Positions 24,568-37,722 are shown, counted from the stretch's first letter. The stretch is 64,000 bases of DNA from Heterocephalus glaber (GCF_000247695.1 NW_004624781.1:12755468-12819467), one strand, 5' to 3'. Translations and numbers: made by a program. Notes: generated from the letters alone by a model not told the origin.

Positions 24568-24752
24568 GCTTTTTTTTTTCTCCCTAGAACTGGAAATCAG
24601 GACCCAGGATGCTCTACCACTGAACTATATTCCCAACCATTTTTGTTTGAGACAAGGTCTTGTTAAGTTGCCCAAGTGGGACTCAAATTTGGTAGTCCTC
24701 CTGCCTCAGCCCCTCAGTGCTGAGACTACAGGCATGCACCACTGTGTTGACT
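24568..24752 (-). mobile_element. ID-B1 fused SINE, diverged
   Basis: T-run, ggatgctctaccactgaact, tgagacaaggtcttgttaag, tgcctcagcccctcagtgct. The 143-codon open frame at 24332-24763 runs through it and is spurious. Confidence 0.75.
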
Positions 24753-25839
24753 TTCTGAAGTGACCGAAAGAGACCAAGTCCAGTCTTCTATAGATACCAT
24801 CTAGATTTGTGTGATTGTTTCCTCTTGGTCCTGTATTTACTCCTTCAACTGATTCTTCTGTGAATCAGAAGCTAGATCTAAATCTTAGATTAGACAGAGA
24901 TTGAGCCCCCTGGGGCCCTCCTTGGGTAATGATGACTTCCTTGCTTAACAGGAAGTGCTTCAGTGTGACACCAGGCTGAAGTCACATGCTGCAGGAGGCC
25001 TGGAGGCGTTTTCTTACCTGAATTTGAATGGGAGAGAGCTGGATGGGTTGGCTGGCAGAGCCCCTGCCTCTGTCCTTCCTCAGTGTCACCTTCTGGGCAC
25101 TTGCCAGCATATGCCCACACCCAGGAGGGGCAGATTGCCACTTCCGGCCACCTCCTCTCCAGCTCTTCGATGGCAAGGACACCAAGGACTTGCTCCCAAG
25201 AGGACTTGCTCTGTTAAGGTGACTGCACCTTAATTTAGGAGCTGTAGACCAGGGAACTGCTTCAGGACACAAGCCCCGCCTGGACCAGCTGCCTGCACGT
25301 TCCCTCTGCCCCTTCATGAGTCACTGAAAGCACCCACAGCACTCAGGAAAGCCTTCCACTGATGATCACAGTTTCATTACATCAACAACATACAAACCAG
25401 AACCCAACAAAAACAGGTAGGGCAAGGTCTGAGAGGGTCCAGATTGCAGGGCCTCCTGTCAGCCCTCCTCTCGGAGTCATGGATGGTTTTACCCATTCCT
25501 GACCACAGCGTGTGACAGTGTTCTTGTCACCCACCAGGGAACTTTACTCAGGTCTCTGGGGTTATTTTCTGGGCTCGATCGCATACTGCCTGTGCGACTG
25601 ACCTTTGCTTTCTAGCCCCTCCCAAAGATACAGGAATACCTTTAGTCTCCACTCCCTCTGGAGATGAGAATTTATATGGTGCGCTGAGTTGCACTGTTAC
25701 ATTGGTGGCCTAAGCTCCCAGGCAATCAAAGCAGGCAGAACACTACAGGGCCTGGAGGTCAGAGTTACAGAGACCAAAGGCCGAGCCTCTCCTGGGTTAA
25801 TTCTCTAGTGTGCAGGAGCTAGGGTTCTTTGCTTTGAGA

Positions 25840-25965
25840 AACTACACTTGCAGTCCCAGCCTGCCAGGTAGGGCTCTCACCACTTCTGACCCGGGGCAAC
25901 CTCCCTGGGCCTGGGTTTCTTAGCCTGTGAATAAACTCATTGAGCAGATGGGTTCTGAGGTTTCG
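25840..25965 (-). mobile_element. MIR SINE fragment
   Basis: acccggggcaacctccctgg gcctgggtttcttagcctgtg. Confidence 0.5.
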
Positions 25966-27479
25966 CCTTTGGAATTCTTGCTTCCAAATCATGCTAGAGG
26001 GGGAGGGAAGGCAGAGGAGTGTCCTGGATAGAGAGGCCCAGGTTTGCAGCCATGGACACTAGATAAGTGGAGGCTTGGGCCTCCCAAAATGTAGATGTGA
26101 ACAGACAACAAAACCCATTCTCCTGTGGGCTGGAAGAGAAGCCTGTTCCTTGTGCTAAGGGATTCCTCCAGGGTTGGAAAGACTAGGAATTTTTAGTAGC
26201 ATTTATTTAGGAAACAGTAAATAATGACCTAATTTCCATGGTGTCCTTCAGACCAGCACCTCCTGGTGTGACTTGGTCTATGTGATTCTGCAGCTGGGAC
26301 AGCACAGCCTGAAGAGGCCTGTGACTGATGTCCTCCCAGTCTGACTCGTGTTTGCTAAGTGGTGAATACAGTAACAGGAAGGCCTGGAACTGACTATTTC
26401 TGGCTAGAAATCAGTGTAGCAAACTGAATTTAATAAGAAAGAAATGAAGTGGTTTGCTCAGGCACAGGCCTTCTTTGAAACCCAGGTCTTTGAGCTTGCA
26501 CATCTACAAACTTTATTTGTCAAAACAGCGAGGACTCCCGCAGCCTTAGGACTCTTGCCAACGAAACTCACAAACAACTGTGAAATAGACCAGGGTTTGT
26601 TATGCTGTAGGGAGAATTCCATCAGTGGACAGCTGGTTGTGTGTCCAGGAACGCCAGCCCCGGGAGCAGCCAAATTACCTTTAGGAGTTGATGGAGGGTT
26701 GAATTCAGAGCAGAGAGGTGATGGTGTCGGCAAATGTCTTCAGGTCACAGCGCTCAGCTCTGCCTAGAGATGCCGGCCTCTGTCTCCCGGAGTAGCCTTT
26801 TCACTCAGATGAAACCCACTACCTCTGCTTTCCTCTCCCCATCCAGTCTCCAGGGTGGTCAACCCTGCTCATTCACCTGCACTTTTCCTCCCAGTCACTC
26901 CCAACCCTTAGGTTAACTCCTCATCAGGAATAAGTACCCGGAATTGGACCTGGATGTTTTTCAAGTCTTCCCCATAGCCTCTGGGTTCTACACATGCTAC
27001 TCTCACCCACCCTGCCTTGCAGTCACTAGTTTAACTTTCTAGGGATCAGTTATATCTCTTTAACCAGTTTCTGAAATCTGTATAGCTCAGTGGCTATATG
27101 GATACTTAGACTCCACCTCCAGAAATGCTGTTAGCTGATTTATGGTGGGCCCAGAGCATGAGTATCTTTTTCAACCCCCCCAAGTTATTCTAGTTGAGAT
27201 TCAGGGCTTAAGGTTCTTGAAATTGTGGTTCAGGGTCACCTGTCTTTAGTATTCTGGTTGTTGGCATCTTTGTAGCTCCAAGTTTCATCCAGAAAATGAA
27301 GCTTAAGAGGATTCGACGATTCCAAAACTAGTAAATGGTACAGCTTCTGTTGTCCAAACTTTTTAGCTGGCCTGGGCCGTACTGAGTGAAACAGAATGGA
27401 CTTGAGCTACATATAAAATACGTAATTAATGTGTCTAAGTAACAAAAAACTTCATTTATTCTTTACATTTGTTATAACT

Positions 27480-27495
27480 CAAAAAAAAAAAAAAA
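27480..27495. repeat. Poly-A run without a SINE body
   Basis: About 16 A not preceded by a recognisable ID or B1; isolated homopolymer. Confidence 0.7.
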
Positions 27496-28743
27496 GGCCA
27501 CAGGTTGAATAGCGTGCTTAAATTTAGCCCTGTGTGGCCACAAACTTGATACACTTTCTCTGTACTCTCCTTCTGTGTCTCAACTCTGCCATGTTTTGGT
27601 GGAGATATTAATAGCTGTTGCATATCCTGGGATAGAGAGCAAGGCACCAAGTGAAGTTAGTTATCCTGCACTTGAGCTCCTAGGATAAAAGCCCCTACCA
27701 TTGGCCCTGATGCTGTCTGCATACCAGGAGGCTGGTGACTGGGATGCCAGTCGAAGGGCAGACAGTTGACATAACCAAAGCCCCCGACCTTATTGATCTC
27801 AGGGCCTCACTGAGAAGCGGAGAGGCATTTGTATACCCAGTGGCCATACCTGGATCATTCTGTGTCTCGCTTTGAACGAAGAGCTGGTGACCTGTAGATA
27901 AACCTGTCAGTCTTGGTCATGTGTCGAAGGCCTCTGAGAAGGGACACTAAAGGCTGTTCACCAAGACAAGGAGAAAGGGAATGGGATAATGAGGGCATGC
28001 AGAAAGTTAGCGTCTTGACGAGGCCTGGGATGAAAAGCCAGTGTGTGTGATGTACGACCCACTCAGGAAGGAAGGCAGCCTCGGGCAAGCGGACAGTGCC
28101 AGCAGAGACATGACGGTCCTAGGGACGTGAACATGGTTAAAAATCCTGAGCCCCTGAAGGTCGCAGATACCTGTGAACCCAGTCATCAAGGAACCCGGAT
28201 CTGCTTAGCTCATTCATCTCCTGTGCTCCAAAATCCAGTTTAGATTTGTGTATCAGAACCACACGTGGTATTTCAGGATGTCAGAGACAGCTGTGCAAAT
28301 CTATTTTATAAAATAGCCATGGTGTGGCTAAAAGGGGAAGAAGAACCAGGCAGTGTTTGTGTTCTGTACCTTCCTTGCCTCACTTAGGCCCGATCTTGGC
28401 GAAGTCAAAGGCATTTCTGAAGCCCTAGCCAGGTGACCTCTATGGAGACACACTGGGCTTGGTCTACATTTATGTGGCAGTTTTATTGCTGCCATCAAAT
28501 GTGAATCCCTAGCACATTGGGCCTGCGTTGGCTCTTTGCTGCCTTAGCATGCCTAAAATCTGTTATATCCATTTGGAAGCATTGCATTTGGTGCAGTTTA
28601 AAATTTTTGTTTAAAATATCCTACAGCAGTTATTTTCTAGACAATAGGCCATTCTGCTCTTAATGTACCCAACAACAGTTTGTGATGTCTTTATACATTG
28701 TATCCCACATAGGAGTTGAGTATTTTCTAAAGAATAAAGACAC

Positions 28744-28780
28744 AATAAGGTCCCGAGTTCAATCCCGGGTACCAAAAAAA
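28744..28780 (+). mobile_element. ID SINE 3' fragment (copy 1 of a tandem triplet)
   Basis: Only the B-box side remains (aaggtcccgagttcaatccc and A-tail). It lies between two copies of agaataaagacac. Confidence 0.8.
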
Positions 28781-28793
28781 AGAATAAAGACAC

Positions 28794-28881
28794 GAGGGCC
28801 AGGGATTTAGCTCAGTGGTTTCGCTGCCTGCCTCGCAAGCGTAAGGCCCAAAGTTTGAACCCTGGTACCAAAAAAAAAAAA
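28794..28881 (+). mobile_element. ID SINE (copy 2 of a tandem triplet)
   Basis: Full length: gagggccagggatttagctc, gcctcgcaagcgtaaggccc, A-tail; agaataaagacac on both sides. Confidence 0.88.
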
Positions 28882-28894
28882 AGAATAAAGACAC

Positions 28895-28966
28895 AAGGTC
28901 CAGGGATTTAGCTCAGTGGTTCTGCTGCCTGCCTCGAAAGCTCCCAAGTTCGATCCCTGGTACCCA
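28895..28966 (+). mobile_element. ID SINE (copy 3 of a tandem triplet)
   Basis: aaggtccagggatttagctc, ctcccaagttcgatccctgg. It ends in a GAAA/GGAA microsatellite rather than a plain A-tail. Confidence 0.88.
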
Positions 28967-29008
28967 AGAAAGAAAGAAAGAAGGAAGGAAAGAAGGAAGG
29001 AAGGAAAG
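28966..29008. repeat. (GAAA/GGAA)n microsatellite
   Basis: Imperfect purine tetranucleotide run grown from the ID tail. Confidence 0.9.
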
Positions 29009-29627
29009 ACATGTGCGCTCTCTTGAAGCTACATCAATAGGATTTGCTGACTGATCGAATAGGAGAATTTTAGTAGAGAAAAAGGAGGTAGCTGTCAGTG
29101 GTGGTTCTAAGATTTGTGAGACCCACCTGCTTCACCAGACCTTTGGGATTTAGAATCCCCGGTGTTTGTGGTAGTAAAGAGTGGAGAACAGTTCTGAGGA
29201 CCCTCTGATGTCTGACTTGTGTTCCATCTGTCATTGGCCTCTGTACCATCCAACAGCTTATGGATTCTCAGGCTGTCTTCCTGCCTCTGATGTATTTCAG
29301 GGACCTTTTTATTATTAGCATCGGGCCCTTCTCCAGGCTCTCCTGTGTTTCTGTTGGCCTACCCATTCCTTGTTTATGCCCAGAGGCCCACTGTCCCCTG
29401 GCTGGCTTGGGAGGCCCGCTAGCTCCTACCTCCAACTAAGGGGCTGCCTGGGCACTGCCCTCTGCCTGTGGGCTTGACGACCTAGGACCTGCATCTTGGC
29501 TGTTTTCTAAGCTTCTGCCAATCTTCTAGTTTATATGAGTGCTTTATCATCAGGCAGGGAGGACTATTTGGGAGGGTTGACGGCGGAATGTATTGTCCAT
29601 GATCATACTAACAACCTTTCTTGAGGA

Positions 29628-29928
29628 CTGTCGGCCCTCTATACCAGTGAGTTCCAGTCCCTTGGATTCAGTCAACTATGGATTAAAAATATTTGGAAAA
29701 AATTTACATCTGTATGAATACATAGACTTTTTTTCTTGTCCTTATTCCCCAAATGATATGGTATAATGATGATTTGTATAGCATTTACACTATATTAGAT
29801 ATTATAAGTAATCTAAATATTAAGTTATGTAAAAGAATATGCACAGGACACTTGCAAATACCATGCTGTTTCATGTGACTTTGGTATGAACAGGGGATCA
29901 GTCCCCCGAGGATGCCAAGTGGTGACTT
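29628..29928. mobile_element. MER2/Tigger-like non-autonomous DNA transposon
   Basis: The start ctgtcggccctctatacc and the end gaggatgccaagtggtgact are degenerate inverted repeats. The interior includes gacttttttt cttgtcc, tatggtataatgatgattt and tttacactatattagatatt. Non-coding, old. Confidence 0.62.
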
Positions 29929-30072
29929 ACTTGGTTTGTGTCCTTTAATTATACCATATTAAATCCTCACCACGAGGTCCCTGGCTAACTGGGTGGGCCC
30001 AGCACCCTAGTGGGTGAGGTATTGCCCTCCCCCTTTCCAGATCAGGAGACTGAGTCCTAAAGAAGTAATGAA

Positions 30073-30160
30073 ACCAGGGTCAGAGATGTAGCTCAGTGGC
30101 ACCATGCTCGCCTTGCAAGTGCAAGGTCTTGAGTTTGATCCCCAATACGGAAAAAAAGAA
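30073..30160 (+). mobile_element. ID SINE
   Basis: gtcagagatgtagctcagtg, cttgagtttgatccccaata, A-run. Confidence 0.8.
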
Positions 30161-30359
30161 ATCTGTTGAATGTTTTGCATTTGCAATATGACAAAGCTCT
30201 ACTCATCTAGCCAGGGCTGTCTGACGCCAGTATTATATACCGTTTGCAATTTCCTCTTCTGTTTTGAGCCACTGGGTGCTAAGCTGGCTGGTAAATGATC
30301 TGTTAGCACCTGGTCTTGAGGGCCAGTGGAAAGATCTCTAGGTGAGTCACAGAGTGGAT

Positions 30360-30440
30360 GCTTGCTTCTGTTTAAAGTGTGTGACTTCCGCAAACCTCAG
30401 TCACTTTGCCTGCAAAATGGGAACTAATACCTTACAAAAT
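30360..30440 (-). mobile_element. MIR SINE fragment
   Basis: aacctcagtcactttgcctg caaaatgggaactaatacc. Confidence 0.55.
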
Positions 30441-30467
30441 AAAGAAGGGTTAATAAGAACATATAAA

Positions 30468-30542
30468 GGGCCAGGGATGTGGCTCAGTGGCGCTGCGCCT
30501 GCCTGATAAATGCAAGGTCTTATGTTCCATCCTGGGTACTGC
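30468..30542 (+). mobile_element. ID SINE with target duplication
   Basis: gggccagggatgtggctcag, ttatgttccatcctgggtac; gaacatata repeats on both sides. Confidence 0.82.
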
Positions 30543-31408
30543 AGTAAATAGGAACATATATACATGAAAGCGATTTTTCAACTGTTGAAGAGTGATGTAA
30601 AATATCCGCTGGTGACATTCAAAGGAGCTTCATAGATGTAGTAAGTAGTTGAGCTGAGACTGACCTTGGTCATCAGACTGAACTTGGGGCTCCTCCTATT
30701 GAATCAGGCTGGGCCAAGGTGAGTGCTGCTGTGGGGCCATTTTCCAGGCGGACTGGAAAGGAATTTTGTCTGACAACACTAATTAGCTGTGTATCTGTCT
30801 AGGATTGGGAAGAAATATCAGCTGTTTGTCTTAGTCACACTTTTCTCGGCGTGTTTGGGTCGATCTATCATTTGCTCAGGAGTTTCAGCTTGTCTGTGTG
30901 ATTTTGTATTTTCTACACAATACTGTGGATTTTTATTTTAGGATGATTCTGAGTTCTAGGAGTGGAGCCACCCCTCTCCTCCACCCGGGCGTCCCACAGG
31001 TGGCCAGCAGCGGTACCCACCTACCTCTGACTTCAGTCTCCGGTCTTCTGGGGCCACTAGGAAGGCGTCTGTGGATCGTCCTCACAGAGGCTGTCTAGGC
31101 AGTCTTTGATGTGGTTTCTCATTCTTGCAGAATTATCTTGTCTTGTGATCACAGCAATACAGGCTATTATTTGTTCCAACTGTGTGTGAGATAAATGATT
31201 TTTGGCAGCAGACTGCTTAAAGAAGTGTGTCTCTCTGAAGACTTGGGAGTAGTTATAAGTTTGGTGAACTGAGGTATTCATGGAGTTACTTTGGGAAGTA
31301 TTGTTGATTTTTAATTGGCTATCCAGGCCACGGGAGGGTTTCAAATATTTATCCTCCTCTGAAGCAGTACAGCTCAGGCTCCTGTGGAAGCCTTCCCAGG
31401 ATCTTTTC

Positions 31409-31513
31409 TTTTTTGTTGTTTGTTTGTTTTGTTTTTTGGTACCGGGGATTGAACTCGGGTCCTTGCGCTTGCACAGCAGGCAGTGAAACCACTGAGCTAA
31501 ATCCCTGGCCCAT
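31409..31513 (-). mobile_element. ID SINE with target duplication
   Basis: TTTG-rich tail, gtaccggggattgaactcgg, tgagctaaatccctggcc; cccaggatcttttc repeats on both sides (31395 and 31514). Confidence 0.9.
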
Positions 31514-31544
31514 CCCAGGATCTTTTCCTAACTCTGTGGCCTAG

Positions 31545-31990
31545 CTAGCTCCAATTGCTGTAACGTGATACCCCAGACTGGGCGACTTACTGTACCTGTG
31601 TCTGTCTTGTCCATGATGGTGGAGGATTGGAAGTCTGAGAACTTGGGCATGGCATTGGCATGTGCGTGGCTTCTGATGAGGCCCTTGGACTCCTGTAACT
31701 GTGACAAGAAGTTGAAGAGCAAATGAGAGGGGCAGCCTTGCCTTCTAAGAGCCACACTCAGATACCTAATCCAGTCCTGTGAAAGTGCGGACTCAGTCAA
31801 GGGAAGAAAATGTGAGTCCATTCCTGAGGGCGCCATCCCCCCTCCCCACTCCCACCCTGCAACCTTGCCATCAAAGTTCCAGCACATGAGCCTTGTGGGA
31901 TACGCAAACTGTAGCATCCTGCCACCCCCTGGCTCCAGGTCCATAACCGGGCTGCAGAAGGATGGATAATCAGGAAAAAATATAAAGTTG
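31545..31990 (-). mobile_element. MaLR-like LTR, antisense, diverged
   Basis: Reads in reverse orientation: aattgctgtaacgtgatacc and agactgggcgactta at the left correspond to the LTR 3' end, followed by the tggtggagg and tggaagtctgag region. The right boundary is approximate. Confidence 0.45.
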
Positions 31991-31999
31991 GAAAAGCAA

Positions 32000-32066
32000 G
32001 TTTTTTTCTGGTACCAGAGATCAAACTCAGGACCTTGTGCTTGCCAGGCAGGCAATAAATGCCTAT
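32000..32066 (-). mobile_element. ID SINE, head truncated
   Basis: T-run, ggtaccagagatcaaactca, gcttgccaggcaggca; the A-box side is degenerate. Confidence 0.7.
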
Positions 32067-33469
32067 AAATCCCACAACATTTTGATTATACTGACTCCCT
32101 CAGTCTCAAGGGAACTGCAGCTACTGGAGTACAGAACCATTAGAAATATTTTGAGACTAAGAATGGAGAGATGGGAGTGGATTTGTGAGTCTTTGTACAG
32201 TGGGAATGCTCTTAACCCTCCCATGGGATATCTCAACAAAAAGGCTGGTATATTTTACATGTTCTAGAATAAGTTGTGAATTGGAAACGCTCTTGATTTT
32301 TAAGTGAGGGACAACCTTCGAACTCAGAAAAACAATTATATCCCTTGAATCCAATTATTAATATGCCACTGTAAAAAACTTCCTCTCATAACATTCTTGC
32401 CAGTTCTTTGAATTTTTAGCATATGTTTCCATTTCTATAGCGAACACATTCTGAAACACTACATTATTTCCTATTTGAGTTGAAATTTCCTATGATGTCT
32501 GTCTTGCCTTCGATTTTAAATTGCAGGACTGGTTCCTAGCCAGCTATATACAAACTGGGCAGTTAAAAATCTGTTCCTAGAAACTGCGCTTGGAGCTAGG
32601 TTCAGTAGACTGGAGAAAGGTCCTAAACATGAGCATTATTCAAGTACGCTGAGGATTCTGATAAGCTGTGAGGTGAAAGACCACTGGGGAATTTCCCTGA
32701 TTTCTAGGGGTTTTATTTTTCTTCCTTTTTCCCCACTGGAGAAGCCGAGTGAGTGTAATTAGATTAGGAGAGGCTGTCTGTAAGCATAAGCAAACCAAAT
32801 TGCTCTGACTGCTGCAGGACCCAAAGTCAGTGATTTGGAGCGTGCTGCATAATTGGTCTGATACCTGGACGTTCTTTTAATTTGGGTTTTAGTCCAAGGG
32901 TTGAAACATTATTTCCCCATCCCTAGCTGGCCAGTGTAATTACACTTGTATATACTGCAGGCCTCAGGTAACTATTCCACTTGAACCATATTTTGACTAA
33001 ATTACCAGCTATGATCAATAAAAACTTAAGTGTGTGTGAGTTGAAACCAAGAAATAAAAATTCAGATCAGTGTTTAGCCAGAACTAATTATTTTAAATCT
33101 GAAAACTATCACAATTACTGAGAAAATAGATGTTCTGTTTTTTGGGCTTGGCATGTTTATTTTACTATGTGAAAAGAGTTACTTGCTGTTGTTACTCTTT
33201 TACTTTCAACAAAAGAGAGAAAATATTTCATGTCTGATCACATTATTCAACAAAGACAGAATAAGTGGTAGTTGTACTCTTGTTTCATAATTCTAGTAGG
33301 ATTTGACTCTTTCTGCCTCTTTTTTTCTGTTTGTTTTCTGTTAAGAGCTTGTTTGAAAGGATTCTAAATATGAAAATGTAAACTTACAGAAAATATGTTT
33401 ACTCATGGTGATACATAAGGTGTTGAAATAATGGAAATGATTATTATCAATGCAATGTGATCATTTTTT

Positions 33470-33680
33470 TTATTTTAGAAAAGCTCTTTAAAAATCTGAA
33501 ATACATAGCTAATCGCCCATTTCAAAATGCAGTATGAACATTAGGAGAAAGCACAACAAAAGAAAAAAATCACCCATACCCCAGCCTCTTAACAAGTCAG
33601 ATATATTTTGTCTTGTTCTATTACAGTTCTTTTCCCTACATTATTTTTCCATAATTATAAACATGTTTTAGAGACATTAT
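33470..33680. repeat. Ancient interspersed repeat, AT-rich
   Basis: aaaaaaatcacccatacccc and ttccataattataaacatgt are reminiscent of old LINE-type relics. Low certainty. Confidence 0.25.
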
Positions 33681-34161
33681 CTTCAGTTCATATTGTCACT
33701 TTACCTTAGGTGCCTTGTCTTTATGTTGCTACATAATCTTTTCTAATTATTTCAGATCTCTATATAATATTACATTGGGTCCTTTTACCATTGCATCCTT
33801 GGGTTTTCCAATATTTTTGAATGTTTACATTGTTAGAAAATACAAAATAGAGTTTCACTGTTTTGAGCTTCAAATGAAAGAGAGGGTACATGTTGACTCT
33901 GGGTCTGGTATACAAGTCATTTTATTATATTGACCACTTAAAAAGATAATTTCCTTGTGGACTTGAATTTGCCAAACATACTTGCGCCTGTCTGTAAGTA
34001 GAATGACTCTTCATCCCAGACTTGCTGGGCTTCTGCTTGCTGTTGTATCTTAAGAGATTTCAGTTTGTGACCAGGAAACCGAGGAGTGAGAATTACAATG
34101 AGCTGTACAGATGGAATCAGAAAACATGGTTCCCTCTATCTGCCTCATAATCTCTTATTAA

Positions 34162-34216
34162 TAGTAATATACTATATATTAGTTCAGTTAGTAATAATAT
34201 ACCATATATTAGTTCA
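34162..34216. repeat. Short AT-rich tandem duplication
   Basis: tagtaatatactatatatta gttca is followed at once by tagtaataatataccatata ttagttca. Confidence 0.8.
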
Positions 34217-34983
34217 AGGAAATCCAGTAGTGTTCTGTGTTTTGCCAAGCTACTTTAATTTTGCTTTGTTTTTGAAATAACCAAATTATTTCAACATTGA
34301 TTTCAGATCCCTTTTAGCGGTAGGGGCCAACCTGCTTGATTGTACCCTGCTTGGTTGTACTTATCCTCTTTCTTGCAGTAATTCAGCAACTGCTGACAGT
34401 TAACAAGGCTCATGTTCAAAGGGGAGCATTTGCTCTGAGCCCCAACATCCTTGATCACCAAGAGCAAACAAATATGTGCTACTAATCGCCTGGTTTTTTC
34501 AGCCTAAATGCCTGTAATATGGGTTCCTTTAATCTGATTTATTCTATCCTGGCAACACGAAGGCCACCAATGGAAAAATGAAAATGTGACAGAGTTGAGC
34601 ATTTTGGGAATTGAGGTCAGTGTCAATACAAGGGGATTTTGAAGGAAGGAACGGGGATTTTTGAGAGCAGGCTGTTAACAAAGGGCTGTCCCCGTACAGT
34701 TAGGATGCTGAGCGGAAGGCAATCTTTGTTGCTCAGGATGTGATTAATATTGCCTCATCCTTCAATTTTAGAACTTCTAAAATAAGGAAGTTTGCATCAG
34801 TTCAGGGCACATAGTTTGAAGCCGAAAAAATAACATATCCTCACAAAAAGTTTGGAAAATATCAAACTGAAACAAATCTCTCATGATTGTATTACCTTGA
34901 CTAAAGTCTGTGCTAATATTTTGTACTAGTCTAGGTTTGTTTTGGTGCTGTTTTGTTTTGTTTTCTCCTTGTGTGCTTTAAAT

Positions 34984-35197
34984 TTCTTTTTCTTTGCAGT
35001 TCTGGGAATCAAACCCCGGGCCTTCTACTTGTTAGGCAAGTGCTCTGCCACTGAGCTGTACACCCAGCCTCTTTTTAATCTCTATTTGAAGACAGGGTCT
35101 TGCTAAGTTGCTGAGTTTCTGGACCTGAACTCATGATCCTCCTGCCTCAGCCTCTCGGAGTGCTGGAATTACAGACAGGCACCACCACATCCAGCCA
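34984..35197 (-). mobile_element. ID-B1 fused SINE
   Basis: gttctgggaatcaaaccccg, actgagctgtacacccagcc, then reversed B1 (cctcctgcctcagcctctcg, caggcaccaccacatccagc). Confidence 0.8.
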
Positions 35198-35204
35198 CCT
35201 TCTC

Positions 35205-35294
35205 CCCCTTTTTGGGAGGCAGTGCTGGGGATCGAACCCAGGACCTTGCACATGCTAGGCAAGTGTTTTATCACTGAGCCACACTCCCAGCCCT
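35205..35294 (-). mobile_element. ID SINE
   Basis: gtgctggggatcgaacccag, actgagccacactcccagcc; adjoins the ID-B1 to its left. Confidence 0.78.
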
Positions 35295-35885
35295 TCCTCC
35301 TTTTAAGAAATAACCCCCCCCCCAAAAAAAGAAATACTCTAGTAAACATTTTATATAGAATTGGAATCAGATAGTTTGCTTAGCATTACTTCATATCCTT
35401 TTTCCCTCTGTGCTTACCATCTGCGTGTCAGTTTTGATTTCTGCATAACTTTATCCTTCTGAGATTCTGTAATTGTCTTCATTATGTCCCCTAGATTGGC
35501 CCTTTAGAATGCTCCATTGTCTGTTCCATGCCCAGTAGTAATTATCAAGACTGGTCTGCACCATGTTACTGTAGCTCACACAAATTTTTAAAATGACTTC
35601 ATTCATACTGCTGAGTTTTGCTTTTCTCAACCAGTATTGTGCATTTTTCCCCAAGTTCCTTTCTTCCTGTTTTGTGTTTGTTTGGGGGGATTGGTGAAGG
35701 AGCTGGTTGTTATTCATCTTGTTTTAGGTACTTTCTTCATTTCTGGGACACAATACCTGACACCCACAAATTAAAGGAGGAGAGGTTTATATTTTATTAT
35801 TTTTTTTGACTGTCTCACATGTTTTTATTCAGTTTTGAATAATGAATAGCTATGGTTGACAATTTTATGACAGTAATAGACCAAA

Positions 35886-35980
35886 CATATCCGGGATTGA
35901 GGTGTGCACCTCTAATCCCAGCACTCAGTCGATCACTTGAGTCCTGGAGTTCAAGACCAAAGTAGCAAGACCCTGTCAAC
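35886..35980 (+). mobile_element. B1-like SINE, diverged
   Basis: gaggtgtgcacctctaatcc, cacttgagtcctggagttca. Confidence 0.6.
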
Positions 35981-36013
35981 TGCAGGTCAGAAGTCATCCT
36001 AATATCTATGTGT

Positions 36014-36097
36014 CCCCTCCGCCCTGTACTGGGAATCGAACTCAAGACCTTGCACATGCCAGGCAGGCACAGCGCCACTGAGCTACATCCCTGGCCA
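36014..36097 (-). mobile_element. ID SINE
   Basis: ctgtactgggaatcgaactc, actgagctacatccctggcc. Confidence 0.8.
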
Positions 36098-36151
36098 AAA
36101 CGATATCCTTTTGAAACTCTTATTTTCCCTGTATTTATAAGAACTAAGTTG

Positions 36152-36262
36152 TTTTTGGTTTTGAAACAGGGTCCATTATGCAGCTCAGGCTGGCCTTGGA
36201 CTCACTGTGTAACCCAGGCTGATCTTGAACTTGTGATCCTCCTGCCTCAGCCTACAGAAGAA
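36152..36262 (-). mobile_element. B1 SINE with internal duplication
   Basis: ttttgaaacagggtccatta and two CAGGCTGxxCTTGxACT segments, then tcctcctgcctcagcctaca, reversed. Confidence 0.75.
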
Positions 36263-36305
36263 CTGTTTTAAAGAGTCTAAAGTTCATCTACTCTACAAGA
36301 CATTT

Positions 36306-36396
36306 TTTGTTTCTTTTTTGCAGTACTGGGGATTGAACTCAGGACCTTGCACTTGTGAGGCAGGCGGTGAAACCAATGAGCTAAATCCCCGGCCCA
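36306..36396 (-). mobile_element. ID SINE
   Basis: cagtactggggattgaactc, caatgagctaaatccccggc. Confidence 0.82.
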
Positions 36397-36545
36397 AAAG
36401 AACTTTTACTGAGTTGTCTCATTTAATTTATATCCATTTAGTTGGTATTCTGGATGATTTGTACTATCTATTATAGATTCTTTAAGCAAGCCAGTTGACT
36501 ACAAAGCAAAATTACACAAAAGGATCTTAAATTTTATTACGTATT

Positions 36546-36626
36546 TTTTTTTGGTAGTGCTGGAGTTCATTCCATGGCCTTGTGCATGCCACGCAACCAA
36601 CTACCACTGACCAGCACTGGCCCTGT
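36546..36626 (-). mobile_element. ID SINE, diverged
   Basis: T-run, ggtagtgctggagttcattc, accactgaccagcactggcc. Confidence 0.65.
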
Positions 36627-36894
36627 GTGATAAAATTTACTTTAAAGGTCTACTTTAACAAAACCGATGGCAAAGATTCTATAGAGTCTGGGTTCTACAT
36701 AAGAGAACCTACTCTCTGATCACACTACCTATCTAATTATAGAAATGTTTACTTGCTGATAAAAATAATATTCACCAGTGTTACATGCATGATGTTTTAT
36801 TCTTTGAAGAATGGTTCTAAAACATCACACTAAAGCTGAAAAACAAAGTTTGAGGAAAACAGTTTTATAAGGATGAGTTATAACACATGCAATG

Positions 36895-37605
<711 letters not shown>

Positions 37606-37634
37606 GGTAAGCATGTTTGTCTGTCTGTCCTCAG

Positions 37635-37722
37635 CGGTGAAAGTGGTGCTGGAAAGACGGTTGCTGCGAAGTACATCATGAGCTACGTCTCCCGGGTGTC
37701 AGGAGGAGGTCCCAAAGTCCAG
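37635..37722 (+). CDS. MYO1E: MYO1E exon 5, P-loop (residues 111-140)
   Basis: 88 nt; its first C completes S111, then GESGAGKT (37636-37659) is the Walker A P-loop that binds the ATP phosphates. [17 protein letters not shown] follows, and the exon ends at KVQ before donor CAG|gtaagc. The acceptor is tctgtcctcag. It is separated from exon 4 by a 17-kb intron, and a SERF1 retrocopy lies about 450 nt upstream on the opposite strand. Confidence 0.97.

Noticed and set aside
28744..28980. Regularly spaced repeats resembling a CRISPR array
   Set aside because: Spacers are SINE bodies and repeats are target-site duplications in a mammalian intron.
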